DNA of 64,000 bases from Marasmius tenuissimus (Eukaryota; Basidiomycota; Agaricomycetes; Agaricales; Marasmiaceae). Made by a program: the position numbers and the translations under genes. The stretch lies in NCBI GenBank assembly GCA_029532415.1, contig JAQOTA010000047.1, positions 2,976,001-3,040,000 on the forward strand. The letters run 5' to 3'. Below the pieces are notes generated by a model. It was given only the letters and a program-made list of their open reading frames with translations, made no database searches and was not told where the DNA came from. Below are positions 25,943 through 35,910 of the stretch, piece by piece. Positions within the stretch are counted from its first letter, which is position 1. Each line of letters opens with the position of its first letter.

Positions 25943-28917
25943 TTAAAGCGAACTATTAGCCTTATCATCCTCCTGCTGGGCCAAAGTGATTGAGGCTGCT
26001 ACCTCATTCGTTCCATCCAAGCGGCGTTGGTTGCGCTGTGATGTTGGAGGCCTATTGGCGGGGATTGACAACTGGAGTACTCCAGTCGTGGTGTTGTCGC
26101 TGAGTGAGGATGATAGGACCCCTACCGAGCTACGAGGAGGACAAGATGTGTTCAGGCCCCGGGATATGAAGGAGACGGGCGTAAAAGATCGACTTGATAG
26201 CAGGTCTCTTACTAAATGTGGTGTTACGGGAGACAAAGCCTGAGTATTTGACGTGGGCTTGCGGCTGTAGGGAGTGTCGCTTGTCTGACGGCGAGCCTAA
26301 ACACTTTTATAAGAGGACATGATGGAATTATAAATTTACCAGCGGACCTGATCAGCGCGATTGAGAGTTTCCATCCTGACATGATTCTCTTGCCGTTTGT
26401 GAGCGACGGCATGCTGTGAGTGGGTAATGAAGTCGCTGTCCCTGAGGTGGAGCTGACCACTGTGAGATACTAGGTTTTGCGTGTCCGATGGGCCTTCTGA
26501 GTCAGCGCTAGTGACGGATGTGCCGGGGTCGGTGCAGATTGCGGATGAACCAGAGCTTTGATCTATACGAAGGTTAAGGAGGGAGTAAGGCGTAAGAGTT
26601 TGGGCGTGCCTTTATCAACCTCTCTGAACCGATCGTCGTCATTCAGAGGTTGGAAGATGTTTTTGTTGTAACCGAGATGTCGCGCAAAGTCGGTGGTTGT
26701 TGGGTCAAAACCTCGAAGGAGCTGGTACTGATGAATCAGTTGGTGGGTGCTGGTGGGCCACGAGAGTGAATAGTAAAGCCCGTATTCAACTCTCAGCTCG
26801 ACAGGCAGGCCGAGGTTGCAACACAGCTCAGGTGGGAGCTGAGAGTGGCCGTCTTGGTGGAAAGACCAGTGGTGGGTGGAAGATGTTTTGCCATTGAGAA
26901 GGTTGGGGGAAGGTGGATAGATGAAAAGGAGGATGGGTTGCTGGCGTCGTTGTTGGCATTTGGAAGGGGAATCATCGAGGTAGCCGTCCAACCACGCCCT
27001 GGGATAGATGAGATCTGAGTGATGTTTAGCGAGTGGAAGGGGGAAAGTGAATTGAGGACACACCAAAACCCTCCTGATCATCTTCTAACAAAACTCCTCG
27101 GGCGTGGAAAACACTCCATGCTTGCGAGAGCCAGGCCTTGCCCACGTCCTCATTCAACTCCAACGGAAACCATCCATCCCCAACAAGCCGGAATCTACTC
27201 GCGGGTTCAGACAGAGCGGCCTATGATTTTTGAGGAACGCACCTTGTCCACCCATTCTCCAAACACGTCCGATCCACGAGAGTGGCCCACAAACTCTTCC
27301 AGACATTGTTTGCGACGGCGATGGGGGTTTTGGTACAAGTTGAAAAGATGGTCGGCCGATCGACCCGTTCAGGCACAACTTCGCCATTTAAAGCGTAATA
27401 CATTGCGTCGATGAACGCGTCATCGGCTTCCTTTGACTTGTGACTCGCCAAGAAGCGCACGAGAACCTCTTCCTGGAGAAGTTCGGCGCTTGGAGGTAAG
27501 TCCAATTCCAACGACCCCTCATAGATATATGAAGATGGCCCCTCCGGACCACGGCAGACCGCTCCTCGAGTAGGATCCATCCACATCTCCTCATAGGTAC
27601 ATTTCCATTGACTCTAAAACTGTATTCAAAGACTGTTGGACTATGCTACCACAGCTACTCACATGCAATCTCTCAAGATACATCCGACCCAAATACCCCA
27701 CGTTACTCAAGACTTGCACAAGCGGTACAAGACCTAGGCAAAAACATCCAATCAGCTTCGGGACCTGCTATGTTCGCATATTAACTTACCATGCCAAAGA
27801 ACCATTGAGGGAATTGTCCCTTTGTCAATTGCGTATACCTGGGCGACCTCGGAGAACCTAAAAATACAATACCCTTAATGTGAGTGATTTTGGGTTGCTA
27901 CTCGACGTACAACTGTCTCGAAAGATTCTGAAACTCTTCTTCGAATACCTACCAGGACGGGCAAGGCTTGAGTTTCAATCAACCGGAAGAATATATAGAA
28001 CTTACTTTCCATGCATCTGGTCCGCTGTAAGATACCACCGTGAATTCACCTTCCACCCCTTCCACTTTCGCGGCACATATCATCTTCATCACTCTCCGAC
28101 AGCACCTCTTACATTGACAACCTTCATCACCATCATCACGAACCTGGCAGATATTTCGGAGTCTGCAAATGTCGCCGCGTTTGAGGTTCCGAAACTGTGT
28201 AAAAAGCAAGGGGGTGGCAAGAATGGAATTTCCGGTCCGAGGTAGGGGGGGGGGGAGGGGCCAAAGGCCCTTAAAAATTTTTTGTACCCACCAAAATTTC
28301 AGCTCCCGAGGGGTGCTGGAGGCACTCTTGAGAGGTCCTTGTGCTAGTCGTTATCTACATGTATTGTAGTCAGTTGGTCGTTGTATGCCACAGCGAAACC
28401 AAAAACAGTGATGGGAAAGCTCACCAGGAGCCTCCGAGGTCCGATATGTCCGAGAAGGATGGTGGTAAGTGGGGTAAGCGAAAATAATAGTTATCTCGCA
28501 CGTGAGGCACGTGAGCTTACCATATATGGTAGGGGAGGGGGGGAGGGGGGTGTCCGACCACAGCTTAAAAAAAAAATCGACCTCGTACGAAAATTAAAGA
28601 ATTGCCACCCCCTTGGTGTAAAAAGTCAGCCTCCCGCTCGATTGCTCAACTCGGTGACGACTCACATCATCAAATTCCGTCAGTTCCTTCTCTTCTTGCT
28701 GAACAATCTGGTTGTTTATCTGGTTCCCGCTGATGTGGATGGTCGTTGTCATCGCCCTCAACCCGGTCTCCTGAGTTATTGATCCCGAGGGATAGGTTGA
28801 TAGATGAGAGGCTTGAAAGGTCGTTTCATGGTAGTAGTTATGCTGGTCACCATTAACGCTGTTGAAGGTACCACCGTCAATCGAGAAGTTTTGTGCGTTA
28901 GGGAAGAAGGTAGACAT
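25943..28917 (-). CDS. Gene D: IDGG/GDQ-family protein with MITE-bearing intron and GC-AG intron
   Basis: Ten exons give an uninterrupted 697-aa frame: 28666-28917, 28006-28194, 27911-27948, 27790-27857, 27663-27733, 27243-27613, 27064-27194, 26610-27014, 26348-26562 and 25943-26296. The 84-aa exon 1 has FSIDGGTFNSVNGDQHNYY and a second unit, ISGNQINNQIVQ. Exon 2 has RGDICRLRNICQV and CQCKRCC. Exon 6 has EMWMDPTRGAVCRGPEGP. Exon 8 has HHWSFHQDGHSQLPP and LRGFDPTTTDFARHLG. The C-terminal exons are Ser/Thr-rich and unlike those of the other copies. Intron 1 is 471 nt because a transposon sits in it. Intron 8 (26563-26609) begins GC instead of GT; if it were retained, the frame would stop 15 codons later. 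Intron 9 uses a weak GTCCGC donor. The first eight exons are certain by comparison with the paralogues, the last two less so. Confidence 0.8.
28207..28615. mobile_element. 409-bp MITE inside intron 1 of gene D (Mutator-like by target size)
   Basis: The ends are 14-bp inverted repeats (CAAGGGGGTGGCAA at 28207-28220, its complement at 28602-28615). They are flanked by perfect 10-bp direct repeats GTGTAAAAAG (28197-28206 and 28616-28625). Removing the element and one repeat leaves a normal ~52-nt intron like those of paralogues A, B, C and E. A 9-11 bp target duplication is typical of Mutator-like elements. The interior has G-tracts and an A-tract but no coding capacity. Confidence 0.93.
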
Positions 28918-29178
28918 AGTAACCGTAAAGGAAGGCAAGGAACTTGGGGGATGGTGGGTCAACGAACAATACAGCAGGTATTCCTGTGCAATATGTACCG
29001 GCCAGCATGCTGGTACCACGTGTTGAGCAAAAATAATGCACCATACCATGGACACGTGCCGATCTCGATGTTGATCACGAATGAATGAACGAGCTGTGGT
29101 GGCGTCCGGAGTCGAAGAAACCGAGCTGTCTATCTTCTCTCCTCGTCTTCCCTTCAACTATATTCAGCCCGTTGGGTT
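28918..29178 (-). promoter_or_regulatory. Presumed promoter region of gene D
   Basis: Similar to the 5' flank of gene C (20435-20640). Now separated from repeat U by a solo LTR. Confidence 0.45.
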
Positions 29179-29697
29179 TGATGAGCCAGCATAGTTAAAG
29201 TGCACAGTGGGTATAACGAAGCAAACCTCACATGGGTAATACACAGAGTGTTCTTGTAGTCTTGAGATGCTTGAGAAGAGGTGATAATCGAGTAGATTGT
29301 CCTAAGGCTTAAGGCCTTTTGTCCAGTCTTTTATACATAAGTTTCTGGTACATGTAATGAGTATTACACTAACTGAAACTACTACTAGAAGTAGGTATTC
29401 GGCCCTAAAGGCGTAAAAGACATTAGTACTGTGTAAGTACTTCTACCATGAATGGTAGTATGCTTGGTGAGCATAGTCGTGTTTGCCTCATGTATTGGAG
29501 GCTCTACTTATGCTATTGGATAGTGACTGTCCATAGTGTCATATATGATGAAACTACTAGATACGTAGTGAGATACGTAGACAGAGACGTAGTACTTGCA
29601 TGAGGACGCAAGTGTTCTAGAGGCGCAGCTCTATAAATAGTGTGACGCGTAAACAACACGTCAACAGTGTATCACATTATATCCATCATGTTCAACA
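29179..29697. mobile_element. 519-bp solo LTR of an LTR retrotransposon
   Basis: The sequence starts TGATGAGCCAGC and ends ATGTTCAACA, so it has TG...CA ends. It is flanked by a perfect 5-bp duplication, GGGTT (29174-29178 and 29698-29702). The paralogous place upstream of gene C (about 20655-20665) lacks it. A TATAAATA box lies at 29632-29639, as expected for an LTR promoter. The element's coding part is absent, consistent with LTR-LTR recombination. The terminal TTCAACA resembles Copia-type LTRs, which is inference. Confidence 0.9.
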
Positions 29698-29725
29698 GGG
29701 TTGTATGCTGTTTTTTGTTCGCAAA

Positions 29726-31160
29726 CCTGGAGTCCAGGTCGGTGAGTACTAGATTTCCCGGCCATACGCCCGCGCTACCAATCCCGCAGCAATCAATATG
29801 AACCCTTCATCAACATGCTGTTGCGCGTCAGCGCTAGACTTTCACCTCCGAGCGATCACGGAAATAAAGAGCACTCACGTTGGGCGCACGCCTTCACCTC
29901 GAGTTCGTGCTCAAGATCGCTCCGACGGCATCCGAGTTATAGAAATTTCCGTCTTAGTAGAGGGGGCATTGCTCGAGCAGGATCTGGGGTTAACAACGTG
30001 AATGGAAGTATCAGAGTGCCTATCAGAAGATCACGGTCAGTACACCGTGAACGAAAGAAACGCCGGTGGGAGAAAACTCACTGGTTGGGAGCTACGAGCT
30101 ATGAGAACAAAATACGAACAATTTCATGTTGAAAATCGCGAAGGTCTCGCTGAGAAGAATGAAGGAGGTCAGTGTTGAGTACAGACCATCGAAACGGGTT
30201 CCATCTGCTTGTCCATAGACCCATATTTCGGCAGATCTGGCGACCTATCAGCCGTACGTTCCACCATGTAATAATTCTGAGGTTTTTGAATCCCTGGATG
30301 ATAGTCGCTATTCGACTTGAAAGCCATTCAAATACGCGATTTGCTCAATTAGAGGTCGCCACTTACTGGTGAACAACCGTTGAGAACGTTACCGAAGCTT
30401 GGGTACCTATGCTTTATTTGCGGAACGAGCTAGAAGGTGCGATTCAGAGGCAGTAATCTCCCGACAGACGTGATAATGCGGTATTTCTCGAGACCTAAAA
30501 CCATTTGAAGCTGTAGATACTGACAAGTGGCGAGAAATTGTTACCTCAAGACCAACCGAGATACAGAAATAAACGTACATACCTGTCACCCCCCAAATAG
30601 TACCATAGCACAAGCCATATCATATCAGTTAGTCTGGCATTGAACCCCATTGGAGTCACCGATACGAATGAGAGTGATCAGACGGACTATACAACACCAG
30701 CAGCGACCAAATCACCGCTTCAAAAATCCTTGAGCGAGGTCAATTGAAGCTACAGTGAAGATCTGGAGTTTGGGATGTTGACTCGCCAAAGTACTTGAAC
30801 TCGCCCCGCTCGTAGAGTCGGTCGGTTGATGGTCAAAGAATAAAGACTTGAGGCATCAAAGTAGTAAATCAACAAAATTCCCATCGAGAGAGATGATTTG
30901 GTAAGCTCAAACCAAGTTTCGGGCGGGTAAATCGATTTCATACCACACCATTAAAGCAGATCAGAATATCATACACGCAAACTTGATATCCTTGAGATCA
31001 TTCGCGGCGGAAACAAACGGATCAAGCAGAGATGATGGTTGTAGGAAGAGTTACACCGGTCCGGATTCGGGCACTCTTTTACGTTTAGGCTTTCAATTTT
31101 CACCTCGACTCCCATGTCAACTGGGAGCCCACTGCTACGACTCATGATCAGATTCAATAT
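29726..31160. repeat. Repeat U, copy 2
   Basis: Direct copy of 20690-22240, upstream of gene D. Degenerate; no intact gene. Confidence 0.65.
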
Positions 31161-31739
31161 TGATTGCCCTCACACTCTGGAATCCTTACCGAGCTTTCCC
31201 TAATGAAATGACGACTAACTATGCCTGTATACGTCGAATTTGTCGTCTGGTACTGGGCTGTACTGGGTTTTCTCGGCAGGTAACTGTCACTTTACCTCAC
31301 CATTGAGGTACTATGTTTCTGTAGGCTTTTCCTTGCCTTTGAATTATACTGCATCGACTGAAGCTCAAGAATCGTGTTTTCAACCACACTAGGACGGATC
31401 TTACCATGAAGATGCATGTACACTCAACCTACGAATAACGCTGGCATTACCACCAACTACTATTTTGACCTTTGTTCTGGATATCTCTTCCCTATGTACG
31501 TCGGGTCTGTGGATTATATCTTCGGTCGTACGGAGTACAAAGATCTGCAAAATGAGATGACAATTATAGTAAAGGGGGTTTTAGTTACGTCAGACGGAAG
31601 AAAGCGGCCAGTGAGGCTCGAACACAATGACTGAATGTGATACTAACATGCATCGTATCATCGAGGAGAACGAGAAAGGTATGACTAATTCTGCAAGAGT
31701 GAACGAACGGCGCGGAAATGGATCTGGGACTGACAGAGA
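31161..31739. other. No gene recognised
   Basis: A 72-codon plus-strand frame (31416-31634) without recognised features. Nothing else noted. Confidence 0.4.
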
Positions 31740-32130
31740 TAGGCTAGAAGACTTGATCGGCAATTAAATCCTCTACCCTCTACTTGTGAGTACTTCTGGA
31801 ATGAGCACGTTATCTATGATGAAAGTAGAGGGCAAAGAAGCGGCAAATTCAAATTTGGAAAACTCCGAGCTCGGCTGGCCTACGACTTGGAGAGCCGTCA
31901 GAATTATCAATTCGACCATGACTGTCTCGCGGTACATTCACTACGCCGTGTCATCAGCTAACGGAGTTTCGTCCCTCTATTTACTTAAACGGGTTGTTCA
32001 ACGGATGGTAGAACCATTGAATAGGCATGGGATGGAAAAGAGACACGCCATCCCCCAGTAAGTCATGAGCTCTTCGACAGCTTGGCGATCCAATTTATTC
32101 TATTCACATTCACTTGGTTTACTGACGTTT
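31740..32130. repeat. Repeat T, copy 3 (partial)
   Basis: Matches 6825-7200 and 8400-8800 in the same orientation (for example the 'accctctacttgtgagt' region and the 'gtgagtcgtgagc/gtaagtcatgagc' region). Confidence 0.65.
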
Positions 32131-32493
32131 TGTAGCTGATTCTATGGACTTGATACATACTGAGCTTGCGATCGGAATGGGTGGTGGTACCTCCGACTCC
32201 CGAGCCCTCCGGCCGGTTTCCTATCAACCAAAGGATATCACCCCAAGGCTCGGTCTAGTTCAGATTCTTTTACGTTCTGGTCACTGGTTTTTGGAATTTG
32301 AGGCGGTAGTGTCTGATGTGACAATCCGAGTTTTCAGCTGTAGCTCTTTGTAGATGCACAAATGTATATGAGAGGGTAGGTGCGCGGACAATAGACAGTA
32401 CATAGATGAGTACTATCTTTAGATCACGGGTTTTTTTTAATTGTTTTGAATATCTCGAGCCTTATGGTAGCGGGACGTTCCATTCCACTCGTC

Positions 32494-33259
32494 ATGACAG
32501 AGCCAGCACTTCGGATTGAAGCTTGGCAGCCAAGTTGGCCGGCCTACACTGCGTGGCTTGACTGGGCATCCACAAATCTTCGTATTTAAAGGTACGAGTG
32601 GGACTAAACTCATGCTTTTCCCTCATGATTACTTTCAAAAGGTATCAAGATTTCCTATGTAGCGTCAATGATCAGGCTGACCTCTACGCCCATACGACAA
32701 AGTCGCTCAACGAGGCCAGAAATCATTCCTCACAGATCAGTTCTAGCAATCTGTCCGACAAGTTGGAGACCCTCAGAGACCAACTGCAGGTAAGCTTGGC
32801 GCGTGTCTCCCCAGTGGCGGTGAAAAGGGGTGAGAGGTATGTGTTCGCCTCTCTATACTTGTTCCTTTCGAATTCAATCTGGCTGACACGTTTGCTTGAA
32901 TGGTTCCAGTCCGATTCAATTCAGATGCATGACGAGACTTTTACAAGGCCGGTGGGACAAACGAGGAAAAGACCACACGAACGTAGTGTTGAAAATCTAC
33001 ATAGCATGACCATCCTTAAAAATCCTCGAGACAGTAGAACAGAGGAGGTGAGATTCGCATGTTCTGTATTGTTTAGGGTCCGGATATCCCTTCACTACCA
33101 CAAGCGCCGGAGCCCTACGATTCGACGTCAACATGGATAACATTTGTTGACCACCGCATATTCCAGCCTATTTCTAGCCATTTCCAGCAAGTACCCACCA
33201 GATCCGTATCCCAAGGTATTCGTACGAGGCTGAGACTGAGGAAAATACTCTCTTAAACG
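32494..33259 (+). pseudogene. Unrecognised gene or gene remnant with an in-frame TAA
   Basis: A possible exon starts at ATG 32494 (MTEPALRIEAWQPSWPAY...). It would join across an intron at about 32592-32640 (GTACGA...CAAAAG) to an exon encoding YQDFLCSVNDQADLYAHTTK, ending at a good GTAAGC donor at 32789. A third exon encodes SDSIQMHDETFTRP and a fourth GPDIPSLPQAPEPYDSTSTW, with a stop near 33259. At the first junction a TAA falls in frame, so the gene is broken or my first exon is wrong. The protein is hydrophilic and I do not recognise it. Confidence 0.4.
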
Positions 33260-34460
33260 AGAAAAATCAGTATTGAAGAACAATAAAATCCGACAGCAAG
33301 ACTCACCTATGCCCAGTCATCACTCTCGTCAAACGTGGACGTTCCGGTACAAGGAGGATGGCGGGATCACCGCCACCAGGAATTTCCCATGTATTGGTCG
33401 GTAGCTTCAGCTTTTCTTTGGCTGAATCTTGCTTTCTGATCGCCACCAACGCATTTTGAGATGCAGCATCAGTCTATATATTGGACTTGCACGCTCGAGA
33501 AGGTTAATAAGGCTGGTTTATAGTCGTCACATCCGCCGTATTGGAACAGGTTCACAATTTGATCCGTATCTCCCAGATTGTTCAATGAATATGAAGTGCC
33601 AGGCCGAGGTTTTGAACTCGCCGGTTGGACGACGACCTTACGTAGGCGGTATTAAGATTTATGAAGAGTATGATGGTCTTTGGTGATTTATGCTCCCGAT
33701 ATGTCAATATTCGTGAAACTAAACCACTTTTGCCATCCTATACAGGGGGATCGATACTATACGTCTCGAACTAATAAATGAAAGCGTCTGCGACCTCTCA
33801 ATACATAGCTGAATGTTGGGAGCCCGAAATCCCGCTCGCTATTTGTGGAGCCCTTTACTATGAATATTCGCCTTGATCTCTGTGCTTGTAGTGAAATACC
33901 AACCATTCGTTGGGATGTGATAACTTGCTCTGGCGAGCTAAGTACAGTGGACATAGGAGGAATTATGGAATTCGGAGAGAGATTCCGATTGCTAGAGGTT
34001 TGGATGTTTAGTACGTGTATCCCAAACTCCATTTCTAGTACTCGACTCTAATAATAGCTTGTGGACGATATTCTAACATCATACCTCTCGAAATTGTCCT
34101 TGGGTCGTGATCCCTTAGGGCTTGGACGCTTTGCTGCTCTCTTTAGCTCGGAACGTTATCCTAACACTACGCCGATCCTTCGTGACCTAAGATTCTCACC
34201 GGCCCTGTACGGCATTTTATAAACCAAACTCTCGAGATTCCAGTTGCTGCTCTTCATGAACCTGATCAAGGCTATCGGGCATGTCTAACGGAGCTGCACC
34301 TGTGTGTACATTCCTTTCGTTTAACACTTTGGCTAACACATAACCTAAGGTCACGATTGAGAGTTAGCATGGCTTTGCAAGCTCATGCCGCCGCAATACA
34401 TATAATTCCGAAGATACTGTACAGGCGGAAGACACAGTCGAGATTAATCTGGGTATCGAG
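33230..34460. repeat. Repeat R, copy 2
   Basis: Direct copy of 14180-15820 without the MITE. Similarity ends abruptly at about 34455, which I take as the left edge of the inserted KDZ block. Confidence 0.75.
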
Positions 34461-34593
34461 AGCGACCAGGAATCCAGGAGTCTGGGTCTCCAAATCTGAG
34501 CCGATCAGTCTGAGCCGGCGGGTCCGTCTGAGCCTTACCGTCTGCCATCTGGGCGTCTAAGTCATACAGCCCAGGCAGGACTTGTGCCTGAAT

Positions 34594-34653
34594 GAGCAGG
34601 ACCCGAAGGGGGGGTTTATTTGATGGGTAAAACCCCCCTCGGAGGCCTTGCTC
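34594..34653. repeat. Left inverted-repeat hairpin of the KDZ block
   Basis: GAGCAGGACCCGAAGGGGGG (34594 onward) is mirrored by the complement of AACCCCCCTCGGAGGCCTTG up to 34653, with a short loop. The same motif, in opposite orientation, forms one arm at 47703-47730. Confidence 0.7.
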
Positions 34654-34659
34654 GGCCGT

Positions 34660-35563
34660 ACTCCATTTCTCGTAATCTGATCAATCTGCACGGCGCTCGC
34701 GGTTCGAGCAGGTCGGAATGGTTTCTGCTCGCCAGTTCTGCACATCGACTGTACCTTCCCCGGCGTGGGGTGTATTTTAAAGCAGTATAGAGCACCTTAT
34801 TGTATAATTTGCACGTATGTTGAGCCCTGTCTGTCGGAACCTTTGCTCCTCATAGGCCGCGCGGGTTTGTACGGCTTGCTTGCCTTTCAGTTTTCGCACA
34901 TCAGGCTATAATCTCTCTGGTATCGGTTGTTTCGAGGCTGTTTTTTATATGGTAGATTCATCTCAAGTACACATTATAGACGTATACTGAGTCCTGGTCA
35001 CTGTAGCCCTTGCTCACCCTTGCTCTTAGGAGCCCTGTGCAGGTTTTAGACAAATGCGCCTCGGACACTGTGGGTTCTACCCATTTTTATTCGATGGAAA
35101 GAGCGTTACAGCAAGTATAGAAGAGGACCCTTAGGCTACCTTAGACCGCCAGTCAATTGTTTCTTTGCACCTTTCCACTCGCGCAACTTTGGGGAGGATG
35201 GGCTCACCCGCGTTGGGGTAACGGTACTTCGAGTTGTACATACTTATCTGGTGCCACTCCCGAATGTTTCACATCATGATCTGGGCATCTCCTCCTGAGT
35301 TTGACTACCCCGTAGGACAGCTATAGTAAACCAGGGTGTTGTGCAGGATCGTTGGATCCGTAAATTTGCTCAGAAAACACAGGGAATTGAAAAAGGGTAC
35401 GTACTGGTTTGTATTTCTGGGAGAGCCATCTGATATTCTAGTCTCTGGGTCGTCACTGGCTTTGATCCTGCTAAGAAATCGGTGTATCACAATGTGGATT
35501 GAGCATTGCCAACGTGAATCGCAAGTTGCAAGTCCTGCCTTCTAAATTGGGTTGTGTTTTTTA
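34660..35563. other. Left part of the KDZ block, non-coding
   Basis: No convincing frame. Presumably subterminal sequence of the element. Confidence 0.4.
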
Positions 35564-35646
35564 ACGCGCGCTTGAGAGGTTGCTTTGACGCGCGCTTGGG
35601 AGATTACTTTGACGCGCGCTTGGGAGGTTACTTTGACGCACGCTGG
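35564..35646. repeat. 24-bp tandem repeat, about 3.5 units
   Basis: Units start at 35564, 35588, 35612 and 35636 (partial). Consensus ACGCGCGCTTGGGAGGTTAC plus TTTG, with one or two substitutions per unit. It lies between the left hairpin and the first gene of the KDZ block, where subterminal transposase-binding repeats would be expected. That role is inference. Confidence 0.9.
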
Positions 35647-35910
35647 AGTCTTCAATGTGCTCAACTTCGAACTTGAAGTTTTGTTTATTCTCGGACTGAA
35701 ACTTCCAGACTGAGAGGTTAGAATACTTAGTATTTGATTACAATTCTACCCTATGGATACATCGCAACTGTACACTGCCAAGAAATACAAGAAATACAAG
35801 AGATACAGCACGAAATTCACAGTCCATTCAAAGTCCATTCTCAACGGTGTAAATATATCATGTAAAGAAATCCCCCCCGCCGCCTGCAGCCCGCCGTGAT
35901 GATCAGGCCT

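Noticed and set aside
35564..35646. Short direct repeats as a CRISPR array
   Set aside because: The units are directly tandem with no spacers, and the genome is eukaryotic.
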